Origin: Deltaproteobacteria bacterium
GTDB lineage: Bacteria > Myxococcota_A > UBA9160 > UBA6930
NCBI GenBank assembly: GCA_016875395.1
Contig: VGRF01000003.1
Coordinates: 167,020 to 231,019 of the forward strand
Direction: 5' to 3'
DNA length: 64,000 nt
The notes under the pieces were generated by a model, which was not told the DNA's origin, did not search any database, and worked only from the letters and a program-made list of their open reading frames with translations. This document shows, piece after piece, positions 8,336 through 16,793 of the stretch (position 1 is its first letter; every line of letters begins with the position of its first letter). The position numbers and the translations under genes were made by a program.

Positions 8336-9358
8336 TCAGGCGGTGAGCGAGAGCAGCCCCGCGAACGCCTCCGCGGGATCGGCGCCGCGCGGCGGCAGCA
8401 CGTTCGTGAGCACGAGCTCGTCCACGACACCCGCGTAGTCCGCGATGCGCTTCGCGCACTCGGCGGGCGTGCCCGCGAGCGCGAGGCGATCGAGGCACGC
8501 ATCCGGAATCGCGTCGACCGCGGCCTCGCGACTGCCGCCGTTCGCCCAACGCAGCGCGGCGTCGGCGACCGCGGAGAAGCCCTGCTCGCGCAGCGCGAAC
8601 TCGTAGTACGGGTGCGGCAGCGGCGCGAACAGCCCCACGATCGCCTCGCGCGCAGCACGACGCGCGCGTTCGCGGTCTGCGTCGACCGCGGTGAGGATGC
8701 CCGTGACGATGCCGAGCGCGCGCGGGTCGCGATTCGCCGTGGCAGCCGCCTTCTCCGCCGCCGGGCGGATCACCTCGCGGTGGTACTCCGCAGAGAGCAG
8801 CGCGCCGCACGCGAGACCGTCCGCGCAGCGCCCCGCCACTTCGATCATGCGCGGGAAGATCGCGGCGAGGTAGACGGGAAACGGCGCCGGACGCGGATCG
8901 ACCGCGGGCGTCCAGCGCATGCGGTGCACCTTGCCCGCGAACTCGATGCGCTCGCCGGCGCGCGTGCGCGCGACCTGCCGCAGCAGCGTCACGTACTCCG
9001 CCATCTTCGTGAGCACGCGCTCGTGCGGAATCCCCTGCCACTCCTCGTTGATCACCTTGTTGCCGCCGCCGACGCCGAGCAGCAGGCGCCCCTGCGACAG
9101 GTCGTCGAAGTCGATCGCCGACATCGCGGTGAGAAACGGGCTGTGGCCGTACGCGTTCAGCACGTACGGGCCGAGCCGCACGCGCTTCGTCGCGCACGCG
9201 AGCGCGGCGAGCGAGATCCAGGCGCTGCGCCAGGCCTCGGTCAGATAGAGCGAGTCGACGCCCGCTTCCTCGGCGCGCCGCCCGATCGCGACGAGCTGAG
9301 CGACGCTCATGCCGCCGCCCGTGAAGGCGACGCCGAGGCGCGGGCGGGCGGCTGTCAT
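8336..9358 (-). CDS. LLM-class F420/flavin-dependent oxidoreductase
   Basis: A 340-residue luciferase-like oxidoreductase. It has the N-terminal GVAFTGGG strand, the DSLYLTEAWR segment, VRLGPYVLNAYGHSP, and LLLGVGGGNKVINEEW (about 92-107), typical of F420-dependent members such as MER-like enzymes. It is the last gene of a minus-strand operon of Rieske oxygenase, NIPSNAP protein and this gene; only 4 bases separate it from the NIPSNAP gene. The context suggests a reductive or oxidative step on the product of the Rieske enzyme. Confidence 0.85.
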   Translation of the reverse strand: MTAARPRLGVAFTGGGMSVAQLVAIGRRAEEAGVDSLYLTEAWRSAWISLAALACATKRVRLGPYVLNAYGHSPFLTAMSAIDFDDLSQGRLLLGVGGGNKVINEEWQGIPHERVLTKMAEYVTLLRQVARTRAGERIEFAGKVHRMRWTPAVDPRPAPFPVYLAAIFPRMIEVAGRCADGLACGALLSAEYHREVIRPAAEKAAATANRDPRALGIVTGILTAVDADRERARRAAREAIVGLFAPLPHPYYEFALREQGFSAVADAALRWANGGSREAAVDAIPDACLDRLALAGTPAECAKRIADYAGVVDELVLTNVLPPRGADPAEAFAGLLSLTA

Positions 9359-9362
9359 GCGG

Positions 9363-9704
9363 CTACATCGACTCCATGAAGCGCGCGGCCATCTGCACGT
9401 AGCCGTTCGGATCCGGGTGCTTGGCCCACACCGCCTTCCAGTCGTCGCCCGCGAACGCGCCCTTCATCGCGACGTCACGCGCGGCTTTGCTCTCCCAGCG
9501 AATGATCCACGTCACGTTCGCTTCGCCGATCGGCGACTTCTGCGGATTCGAGCCGGTGATCTCAGCGCCATTCGCGCCGTCCCACACCCAGAAGCCCACC
9601 ACGTCGAGGCGCTTGCGCAGTACCGGCACCGCCTCCTCCGCCCACTTCTTGTACGCCTCGAACAGATCGGGCCGGTAGTGGTAGTCGCGTACTTCGTAGA
9701 TCAC
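9363..9704 (-). CDS. NIPSNAP family protein
   Basis: A 113-residue protein of the ferredoxin-like (dimeric alpha-beta barrel) NIPSNAP family. It starts with IYEVRDYHYRPDLFEAYKKW and has the FWVWDGANGAEIT and VTWIIRWES strands. GTG start at 9704 with GAGGAG about 6 bases upstream. It sits between a Rieske oxygenase and an LLM oxidoreductase. Members are often encoded beside oxygenases, but their role is not settled. Confidence 0.85.
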   Translation of the reverse strand: MIYEVRDYHYRPDLFEAYKKWAEEAVPVLRKRLDVVGFWVWDGANGAEITGSNPQKSPIGEANVTWIIRWESKAARDVAMKGAFAGDDWKAVWAKHPDPNGYVQMAARFMESM

Positions 9705-9757
9705 GTCTTCTCCTCATGGCGCGCCGCGCGCGCCGGCTGGTGGTTACGGACGCGCGC

Positions 9758-11293
9758 TCACGGACGCGCGATCCACTCCTCGAGCAGCTTGTGGAAGTGG
9801 CGCAGCTTCGTCTCGTTGTAGGAGGCGAGCTGCAGGTGCTGCATCGCGGTCGCGTGCAGACCCTCTTGCACGAAGGGCAGGTTTCGGGAGTCCTGGTTGA
9901 ACACCTTCGCGAGCATGCCGAGCTCGGGCGCCTCGACCCAGTCGTCGTCTTTGCCGAGCCAGTGGATCGGCACCGCCTTCGGGTACTTCCCGTCCTTCGG
10001 GATCGGCGCCAGGTACAGGCACTCCATGATCGCTTCGTCGGGGTTGTTCCCGTTCGGGCGGAAGCGGTAGACGATGCGGTTGAACGAGCCCCACGGATGG
10101 AAGTTCGGGAACAGCGTGAAGTAGATCGGCGCGAACTCGATGTCGGCCGCTTGGTCCGCGAGGTCCCCGACGACCGTGCGGAAGCCCTCGCGCTGCATGT
10201 GCGCCATCGCGCGGTGCTGCGCGACCACGTCCATCGGGTCGATGCTCGAGGAGGCGTACACGCGCGAGCGGCCGCGCACGTCGACCGCGCCCGGCGGCAG
10301 CTGTCGCCCGGCGACGAGATCGCACATGTGCGGATTCGCTTCGCCGAGCTCGCCCGACACCCACACCGCGCGCGGCGTGAACACGCCGGTGCGGCCGTCG
10401 GGCGTGCGCACGTCGCAGTAGCCATCGCTGCGCGGCGTGTAGACGTAGCCGTCGCGCACGTCGCGCTGGCTCGGCAACGCCGGCACCGGTCCCCAGTTCG
10501 TGAGCCCGAACTCCTCCATGCCCGCGACGGTGATCGCCCGCGAGTAGTTGCCGAATACGTCGTACTTCGTGTTCCCGTCCTGCGAGCTGCCCGTGACGAT
10601 TTGCGGGTGCGTCAGGATCGTGTGATAGGCCTCCATGAAGGCCGACTGCACGACCTTCCAGTTCGCCTTCATGATCTTCGCGACGTGCGCTTCCTTGTAT
10701 CGCTGCTCGTACGGCAGCACGGTGAAGTGACTCGACAGATCGCCGACGAACTTCTCGAGCGGCTCGCAGTTCCGGTCGGGGTTGATGAAGACGAAGCGGC
10801 CCCACTTGCCAACCTTCACCTCGGGCAGGTTCTGCTTCGACTTGTCGACGTACTTGAAGTCCCACTCGCTCGTGATCTCCTTGAGCGAGCCGTCGAGATT
10901 CCACGCCCAGCCGTGGAATGGGCAGCGAATCTCGGTCGCGCGCTTGCCGCCGCACTCCTTCAGCTTGCGCCCGCGGTGGAGGCACGCGTTGTAGAACGCC
11001 TTGAACGAGTCGGCGCCGGTGCGCACGACGAGGAACGACAGGCCCGCGATGTCGTACGCGATCGAGTCGCCCACCTCGGGGATGTCGTCCTCGTGGCACG
11101 CCATCTGCCACGCGCGCTTCCAGACTTTCTCGACCTCGAGGTCGTGGAACGCGCGCGACGTGAATTGCTCCACCGGCACGCGCGTGATGCCCTCCATGCG
11201 CGAGTCGCGGCGGAACGACTCCGGCGCGCGGCGCGGGTCCGCGTCGAGCAGGCGGTGGTACTTCTCCTCGATCTCCTTCGGTCCGTAGGGCAT
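9758..11293 (-). CDS. Rieske aromatic-ring-hydroxylating-type oxygenase, alpha subunit
   Basis: 511 residues. The Rieske [2Fe-2S] ligands are Cys104/His106 (CLHRG) and Cys124/His127 (CPFHGW). The mononuclear iron site shows the EAYHTILTH pattern (Glu221, His224, His229). The protein resembles a paralogue at 20886-22424 along its length, sharing for example DLEVEKVWKR, WQMACHEDDIP and NFHPWGSFN. No beta subunit, ferredoxin or reductase gene is adjacent, so electrons must come from elsewhere. It is first in the operon with NIPSNAP and LLM genes; GGAGG precedes the ATG. Substrate unknown. Confidence 0.92.
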   Translation of the reverse strand: MPYGPKEIEEKYHRLLDADPRRAPESFRRDSRMEGITRVPVEQFTSRAFHDLEVEKVWKRAWQMACHEDDIPEVGDSIAYDIAGLSFLVVRTGADSFKAFYNACLHRGRKLKECGGKRATEIRCPFHGWAWNLDGSLKEITSEWDFKYVDKSKQNLPEVKVGKWGRFVFINPDRNCEPLEKFVGDLSSHFTVLPYEQRYKEAHVAKIMKANWKVVQSAFMEAYHTILTHPQIVTGSSQDGNTKYDVFGNYSRAITVAGMEEFGLTNWGPVPALPSQRDVRDGYVYTPRSDGYCDVRTPDGRTGVFTPRAVWVSGELGEANPHMCDLVAGRQLPPGAVDVRGRSRVYASSSIDPMDVVAQHRAMAHMQREGFRTVVGDLADQAADIEFAPIYFTLFPNFHPWGSFNRIVYRFRPNGNNPDEAIMECLYLAPIPKDGKYPKAVPIHWLGKDDDWVEAPELGMLAKVFNQDSRNLPFVQEGLHATAMQHLQLASYNETKLRHFHKLLEEWIARP

Positions 11294-11353
11294 CGGGGCG
11301 TCCTCCTCGCGAGCTAGACGCTATCACGCGTGAAAGCGGGTTCGCGCCCGGCT

Positions 11354-11359
11354 TATGCT
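11354..11359 (+). promoter_or_regulatory. Putative -10 element (TATGCT)
   Basis: TATGCT lies 24 bases upstream of the ATG at 11384 in the short divergent region between the Rieske operon and the ester-cyclase gene. The best-looking -10 in the window, though no good -35 is seen. Confidence 0.4.
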
Positions 11360-11383
11360 CGGACTCAACCTGAGGAGAACGCC

Positions 11384-11797
11384 ATGAGCGCGCAGCGATC
11401 CGAAGAAGTGATGCGCACCTACCTCGCCGAGGTCGTCGGCAAGCGCCGCTACGAGCTGATCCCGCAGCTCGCGGCCGAGGACATGATCGACCACACGCAG
11501 CCCGTGAAGGGCCGGCAGGGCCTCGTCAACCACGTGACGAACTTCCACCGCACCTTTCCCGACGTGACGATTCAGATCAGACGCATCGTCGCCGGCGAGA
11601 ACGACGCGGTCGGCTGGTGGAGCCTCAAGGGCACGCACTCGCAGGAGCTGTTCGGGCAGCAGGGCTCCGGCAAGGTGCTCGAGTTCGACGTGGTGAGCTT
11701 CTTCCGCCTGAAGGGCGGGATGCTCGCGGAGTATCACGTCGTGGCGGATGCGCTCACGGCAGCGATGCAGATGGGGCTGAAGCTGAAACCGGCCTGA
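11384..11797 (+). CDS. SnoaL-like ester cyclase / NTF2-fold protein
   Basis: 137 residues of the SnoaL-like NTF2 fold. Family features are the N-terminal helix (RSEEVMRTYLAEVV), AAEDMIDHTQPVKGRQGLVNHV, FPDVTIQIRRIVAGENDAVGWWSLKGTH and a C-terminal EFDVVSFFRLKGGMLAEYHVV. Such proteins act as cyclases, isomerases or hydrolases, and many have unknown activity. The ATG at 11384 follows GAGGAG. Divergent from the Rieske operon; convergent with the PRISE-type gene. Confidence 0.8.
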   Translation: MSAQRSEEVMRTYLAEVVGKRRYELIPQLAAEDMIDHTQPVKGRQGLVNHVTNFHRTFPDVTIQIRRIVAGENDAVGWWSLKGTHSQELFGQQGSGKVLEFDVVSFFRLKGGMLAEYHVVADALTAAMQMGLKLKPA

Positions 11798-11805
11798 CTG
11801 CGCCT

Positions 11806-12888
11806 CTATGGGAGCAGCCGCGCCGCGCGATAGCGCGCGAACCACTTCCGCAGCATTTCGTCGGTGTAGAGCGTGTCGTGGAAGCCCGCGCGCCGGATCT
11901 TGATCGTCGAGATCGAGGACGCGCCGACGGCGCCGCGCGCGGTGCGCGCGAACACGAAGTCGGCGAACTGGAGCGATTGGCCGAGGAAGGCGTCGAGCGA
12001 CGGCGCGACGAGCCCGCGCTGCGCGCGAACGCGATCCCACTCGTGCGCGTGCTTCGGCAGCTCGTCGGCAAAGCCGAGCGGCGCATCGTCACCCGGGCGC
12101 ATGTCGAGACTCTCCGCGATCACCGGCCACTGATCGCGCAGTGAGAACAGCTCGCCGTTGGTGAGGTTGAGCGCTTGATTGCGCGCGCCCTCGGCGGCGG
12201 CCGCCCACTCGAACGCGCGCGCCATCAAGTCCGTGTCGGTCGCCTCGAGCAGGCTCCCGCTTCCACCCGGGTAGTGCAGCGGCTCTCCGCGCTGCTTCAG
12301 CAGCGCCGCGTACACGCCGATCGCCGCGAGCAGATTCATCGCGCCGCCGACCGCGAGCCCGACGACGAGCGCGGGGCGCATCACCGTCCAGCCCCACGCC
12401 TCACCTCGCTGGCGATCGGCGAGATAGTCCTGCTGCGCCCAGTAGAAGTTCGGGATCGCGCGGTCTTCGTCGCGGTCTTCGCGCGCGCCCGGGCGCATCG
12501 GCTTCACGTGAACGCCGTACGCCTTCGGACCCTGCAGGATCGTCACGTTGCGGAGCGCCCGCGACGCGCGCGCAATCGGCTCCAGCGTGTTGCGCAGCAT
12601 CGCGCCGTTGCGATCGACGTGTGCCTGCTGCGTCCAGCCCGCGACGAGCTCGGGCTCCTCGTGCAGCGCTGCGAACACGATCTGCGTGACGTCGCTCATG
12701 CCGCCGAGCGCGGCCTTGCACGCTCTCTCGTCCGCGAGATCGAGCGAGAGCCAGCGCGCGCCGTGCGTCTCGAGCGGGGCGCGGCGCGAGATCGCGGTCA
12801 CGGCGAAGCCGCGCCGCGCGAAGTGCTCCATCGCCGCGCGGCCGACGAGGCCGCTCGCGCCCGTGATGAGAATGTGTCCGCTCGGCAT
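11806..12888 (-). CDS. PRISE-type NAD(P)-dependent reductase (extended/atypical SDR)
   Basis: 360 residues with an N-terminal TGASGLVG dinucleotide motif (9-16). PRISE (progesterone 5beta-reductase/iridoid synthase-like) hallmarks are visible: QGPKAYGVHVKP with catalytic-type Lys122, and NFYWAQQDYL with Tyr149 in place of the canonical NFYYxxED. These enzymes reduce enones with NADPH. The start at 12888 follows GGGAG; an in-frame ATG at 12972 is less likely. Standing alone, divergent from the PhoX remnant. The enone-reductase role fits the oxygenase-rich neighbourhood but is inference. Confidence 0.8.
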   Translation of the reverse strand: MPSGHILITGASGLVGRAAMEHFARRGFAVTAISRRAPLETHGARWLSLDLADERACKAALGGMSDVTQIVFAALHEEPELVAGWTQQAHVDRNGAMLRNTLEPIARASRALRNVTILQGPKAYGVHVKPMRPGAREDRDEDRAIPNFYWAQQDYLADRQRGEAWGWTVMRPALVVGLAVGGAMNLLAAIGVYAALLKQRGEPLHYPGGSGSLLEATDTDLMARAFEWAAAAEGARNQALNLTNGELFSLRDQWPVIAESLDMRPGDDAPLGFADELPKHAHEWDRVRAQRGLVAPSLDAFLGQSLQFADFVFARTARGAVGASSISTIKIRRAGFHDTLYTDEMLRKWFARYRAARLLP

Positions 12889-13044
12889 CGCTCTCGCTCC
12901 CGACGAGAGCGAGAGCTTGCGGTCTCGCCGTCGAGAATTCGAGGCGCAAGGCGCGAGATATCGTGGGCGCATGCAAACCAGTGCGCCTCGCTCCCTCTAC
13001 GTTGCCCCGCTCCTCCCGCAGATCGCCGCGCAAGCCGCGCAGCG

Positions 13045-14535
13045 CACGGCGTCTCGGTCGTGGAAGTGCGGCGCGAGGCGGGCCGCTGGCGTGTCATCAA
13101 TGAGTCGACGCGAAACCGGCGCATCACCGGCCACACTCCGATGCGCGCGGTCGGTCCGGCCGCCGGCTCGCCGCTGCTGCAAACCGGCGACGACCCGACG
13201 GGCACGCGCATTCTCGGCACGCTCAACAACTGCGGCGGCTCGGCGACGCCGTGGGGCACCTACGTGACCGGCGAGGAGAACTACGACTTCTACTTCGCGC
13301 AGCCGACGGCGGCGAACCTCACGCCAGAAGAGCGCCGCTACATGCAATCGGCGCTGAGCGGCTTGATCCGCGTCCACCGCGGCGACCCGCGCTTCGACAT
13401 GCTCGTGGCCGGCAATCGGAACGAGCCGAATCGCTTCGGCTGGATCGTGGAGATCGATCCGTATCGCCCCGAGTCGACGCCGCTGAAGCTGACGGGCCTC
13501 GGCCGCTTCAAGCACGAGATGGCCGCGGTGCGGCTCACGCGAGACAAGCGCGCGGTCGCCTACTCGGGCGACGACGAGCGCAACAACTACATCTACAAGT
13601 TCGTCGCTTCGCGCACGGTGCAGGATGCGCGGCGGTTGCGGAAGAGCCCGCTCGAGGACGGCACGCTGTACGTCGCGAAGTTCGACGCGGGCGCCGTGAG
13701 CGGCGACGGCGCGGGCACTGGCCAGTGGATTCCGCTCACGCCCGACAACCCCGCGCTGGCCGGCTGGACGCTCGACCGCATCCACGTGTTCACGCGCCTC
13801 GCCGCCGACGCCGTCGGGGCCACGCGCATGGACCGTCCGGAGTGGATCAGCGTCGCGCCCGACGACCAGGTCTACGTGTGCTGCACGAACAACACGCGGC
13901 GCGGGCGCGCGACGACGAACCCGACGGAAGGCACAGGCAGCCTGCCCGAGAACTTCACGGCGCCGATCGACGAGGCGAACCCGCGCGGCGGCAGCGCGGG
14001 CAACCCGTTCGGCCACATCGTGCGCTGGAAGGAGGACGGCGACGCGGACGCGCTCACGTTCACGTGGGACATCTTCGTGCTCGCGGGCGACCCGGCGAAC
14101 CCGCTCGGGCTGCCCGGCGGCAACGTCGTGGGCGACCTGTTCGCGGCGCCCGACGCCGTGACGGTGGATCGCGACGGCCGCGTGTGGGTGGGCACGGACA
14201 TGTTCTCGTCCGAGCTCAGCACCGGCGCGTACACGATTTTCAATAACAACATGCTGCTCGCCGCCGACCCGGCCACGAAGGAGTTCCGGCGCTTCCTGGT
14301 CGGGCCCTCGGGCTGCGAGGTCACCGGCATCACGTTCAGCCCGGACCGGCGCGCGATGTTCGTGGACATCCAACACCCCGGAGAGCCGCCGGAGGTGTTC
14401 ACGAACAACCTGAACAACCCGTCGACGCGCTGGCCGTGGCCGGACCCGAGTACTCCGGGTGACGTCAACACACGCCGGCCTCGCTCGGCGACGGTCGTGA
14501 TCACGAAGGACGACGGCGGAGTCATCGGAACCTGA
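13045..14535 (+). pseudogene. PhoX-like (DUF839) phosphatase gene, 5'-truncated
   Basis: About 496 codons match the C-terminal two thirds of PhoX/DUF839 phosphatases: HGVSVVEVRREAGRWRVI, then TGHTPMRAVGPAAGSPLLQT, TLNNCGGSATPWGTYVTGEEN, and the metal-site-like HEMAAVRL and FSPDRRAMFVDIQHPGE. The expected N-terminus (Tat signal, early propeller blades) is absent: homology starts abruptly near 13045 with no credible start codon or ribosome site in frame. A different frame offers ATG 12971 (MQTSAPRSLY...) that runs into the PhoX frame only with a frameshift. Probably inactive. A strong terminator follows. Confidence 0.75.
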
Positions 14536-14552
14536 TCGGTCCCCGCGAACCG

Positions 14553-14585
14553 GGGCTGGGCGCTGCGAGGCGCCCAGCCCTTTTC
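14553..14585 (+). terminator. Rho-independent terminator
   Basis: Perfect 11-bp stem (GGGCTGGGCGC with its complement at 14570-14580), 6-base loop, followed by TTTT. It follows the PhoX-like gene by 17 bases. A smaller CCCC...GGGG hairpin precedes it at about 14541-14555. Confidence 0.85.
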
Positions 14586-14607
14586 GCTTCGCGCTAGGTG
14601 ACGCGCC

Positions 14608-15108
14608 TCATTCCCCGAGTGCGTCGCGTGCCGCTTTCGCGACCTCGGGGTCGCTGGCTCGCGCGAGCTCTCGCAGCGCGGCCTCCGCGAGCCGGTCGTC
14701 GGACCACTGCAGCTGCGCGAGCGCCGCGAGCACGACGCGCGAGTCCGCGTCGCGTGTCGCCGCGATCAGCGCATCGAGCGCGCGCGGGTCGTCGCTGTGG
14801 CCGAGCAGCACGATCGCGGCTTCACGTGCGCGAGGATCGGAGTCCCTCGCAGCGACGAGCAGCGCGTCGGCATCCGCGGGCGCCCTGCCGAGTGCGAGGA
14901 TCTGGCGCACGCGTTCGTCGCTCGCGGGAGCGGGGTCGATCGCCGGAGCGGGCTCACGCTGGACGCGCGGTGCTTCCGGGCTCGCCTCGCTCGCCACCGG
15001 CGGGGCGGGCTCCGCGCTCGGCGCGCGCTCCGCGCACGCTCCGTCGCCGTCTCCGCCGCAAGCAAGCAGCGCGAGTAGGCAAGCGAACACGGCCGAGGAG
15101 CACTTCAT
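14608..15108 (-). CDS. HEAT-repeat lipoprotein
   Basis: 166 residues. N-terminal signal with a lipobox ending LLAC (Cys17), an Ala/Pro/Glu-rich linker (about 20-65), then two to three HEAT-like repeats (DPRAREAAIVLLGHSDDPRA, DSRVVLAALAQLQWSDDRLA). Likely exported and lipid-anchored, with a protein-binding role. Divergent from the cytochrome c gene. No partner is evident. Confidence 0.75.
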   Translation of the reverse strand: MKCSSAVFACLLALLACGGDGDGACAERAPSAEPAPPVASEASPEAPRVQREPAPAIDPAPASDERVRQILALGRAPADADALLVAARDSDPRAREAAIVLLGHSDDPRALDALIAATRDADSRVVLAALAQLQWSDDRLAEAALRELARASDPEVAKAARDALGE

Positions 15109-15162
15109 GCGTCGAGTCTACGCCGCACGAGGCGCTGGCAGCGGCCGCCCCCTCGCGAGAAG

Positions 15163-15564
15163 ATGCGTGCGATGCGCCCGCTGCTCGCGCTGCTCACCGT
15201 GTTCTTCGCCGCCTCCGCCGCTGCGGAGACAGAAGTCGTGTTCGTGCGCGACGTGTGGCCGATCTTCGCGCGGGATTGCGTCGCGTGTCACAGCGTGAAG
15301 CAGCGCTACGCGAACCTCCAGCTCGACTCGCCCGCGCGCATCCTGCAGGGCGGCGACATCGGGCTCGCTGTCGTGCCCCGTCAGCCTGAGAAGTCCGAGT
15401 TGATGCGACGCCTTCTGCTGGCGGTGGACTCGCCGGATCGGATGCCGCGCGAGCGCAAGGCGCTGACGCCGGCCGAGCTCGCGCGCATCGAGCGCTGGAT
15501 CCGCGAAGGCGCGCAGTTCGGCGACTGGGTCGGCATGGGCGCGAAGTCGGGAGCCGTGAAGTGA
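15163..15564 (+). CDS. Exported Planctomycete-type cytochrome c domain protein
   Basis: 133 residues with an N-terminal signal peptide (LLALLTVFFAASAAA). A single heme-binding CVACH follows the PIFARDC segment (VWPIFARDCVACHSVKQRYANLQLDS), characteristic of the PSCyt/Planctomycete cytochrome c domain. The C-terminal MPRERKALTPAELARIERWIREGA is also typical. Probably a periplasmic electron carrier. It is first of a five-gene operon; its stop overlaps the next start (GTGA). It may accept electrons from the ALO-type oxidase or the aldolase-like enzyme downstream, which is inference. Confidence 0.85.
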   Translation: MRAMRPLLALLTVFFAASAAAETEVVFVRDVWPIFARDCVACHSVKQRYANLQLDSPARILQGGDIGLAVVPRQPEKSELMRRLLLAVDSPDRMPRERKALTPAELARIERWIREGAQFGDWVGMGAKSGAVK

Positions 15565-16793
15565 GCGCGCAGATCACGCGACGCAGCCTGCTCGGCAGCG
15601 CGGCGGCAGGCGCGCTCGCGGCGAACGCGGGCACGGAGGCGAGCACGATGAGCGAGCGAAAGCCGTGGGACGCGATCGCGCTGGAGAAACCGATCGCGCT
15701 CGCAGATCTGCCCACGCCTGCGCTGCTCGTCGACGAGGCCGCGCTGGGGCGCAATCTCGCGAAGATGGCGGCGCACGCCGCAGCGAAGAAGATCGGCCTG
15801 CGGCCCCACGTGAAGACGCACAAGTGCCCGCTGCTCGCGAAGAAGCAGCTCGCGCTCGGCGCGCTCGGCGTATGCGCGGCGAAGGTGAGCGAGGCCGAGG
15901 CGCTGGCGGACGCGGGCATCGACCGCGTGCTGATCACGTCGCCGCTCGCGAGCGCAGACAAGTTCGAGCGCGTGGTGGCGCTCGCGCAGCGCGCGCCGGG
16001 CCTCCAGGTCGTGCTCGACGCGGCGAGCGCCGCGCGCGTGTTCGACGCCGCGGCCGCGCGTGCGGGCGTGACGCTCGGTGTGCTGATCGATCTCGACACG
16101 GGCACGCGTCGCACCGGCATCCAGCCCGGCGAGCCGGCTCTCGCGCTCGCGCGAGTCATTGCGGAGTCGAAGCACCTGCGCTTCGATGGCCTGCAGGCGT
16201 ACTCGGGCCACGTCATGCACGTCGCGGGCCGCGAGGAGCGCAAGAAGAAGTCGCTGGAGTCGCTCGCAGGAGCGCTCGACACGAAGGCGCTGCTCGAGAA
16301 GAGCGGCATCGCCGTGAAGGCGCTCACCGGCGGCGGCACCGGCACGTACGACATCGACTGCGACGTCGCGGGCATGACCGACCTGCAGGTCGGCTCGTAC
16401 CTGTTCATGGACGTGCAGTACCGCATGATCGGCGACGCCGACGGCGAGCTGTTCGACACGTTCGAGCCCGCGCTCACCGTGCTAGCGACGGCGATCAGCC
16501 AGCCCGTGCCGCAGCTGATCACGATCGACGCGGGCTTCAAGGCGTTCGCAAACGAGCCGGACGCGAAGCCGCAGTTCAAGGACCGCGCCGGGCTCGCGTA
16601 TTTCTACGGCGGCGACGAGCACGGCATCTGCGCGTACACGGGCGAGGCACGCACGCTCGCGCTCGGCGAGAAAGCCGAGCTGATCGTCTCGCACTGCGAC
16701 CCCACGGTGAATCTCTACGACGCGTATCACGTGGTTCGCGACGGCATGGTGCGCGAGCTGTGGCCGATCACGGCGCGAGGCAAGTCGCAGTGA
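15561..16793 (+). CDS. Tat-exported D-threonine aldolase-like (DSD1 family) PLP enzyme
   Basis: 410 residues with a twin-arginine signal (ITRRSLLGSAAAGALA). The body is a PLP alanine-racemase-fold enzyme of the D-threonine aldolase/D-serine dehydratase (DSD1-like) group. Lys85 in RPHVKTHK is the expected Schiff-base lysine. GGGTGTYDID is the phosphate-binding loop, and the C-terminal HCDPTVNLYD (from His378) is the metal-site region. Such enzymes cleave D-beta-hydroxy amino acids. GTG start overlaps the upstream stop. A Tat-exported version beside a cytochrome c is an unusual setting. Confidence 0.85.
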   Translation: MSAQITRRSLLGSAAAGALAANAGTEASTMSERKPWDAIALEKPIALADLPTPALLVDEAALGRNLAKMAAHAAAKKIGLRPHVKTHKCPLLAKKQLALGALGVCAAKVSEAEALADAGIDRVLITSPLASADKFERVVALAQRAPGLQVVLDAASAARVFDAAAARAGVTLGVLIDLDTGTRRTGIQPGEPALALARVIAESKHLRFDGLQAYSGHVMHVAGREERKKKSLESLAGALDTKALLEKSGIAVKALTGGGTGTYDIDCDVAGMTDLQVGSYLFMDVQYRMIGDADGELFDTFEPALTVLATAISQPVPQLITIDAGFKAFANEPDAKPQFKDRAGLAYFYGGDEHGICAYTGEARTLALGEKAELIVSHCDPTVNLYDAYHVVRDGMVRELWPITARGKSQ

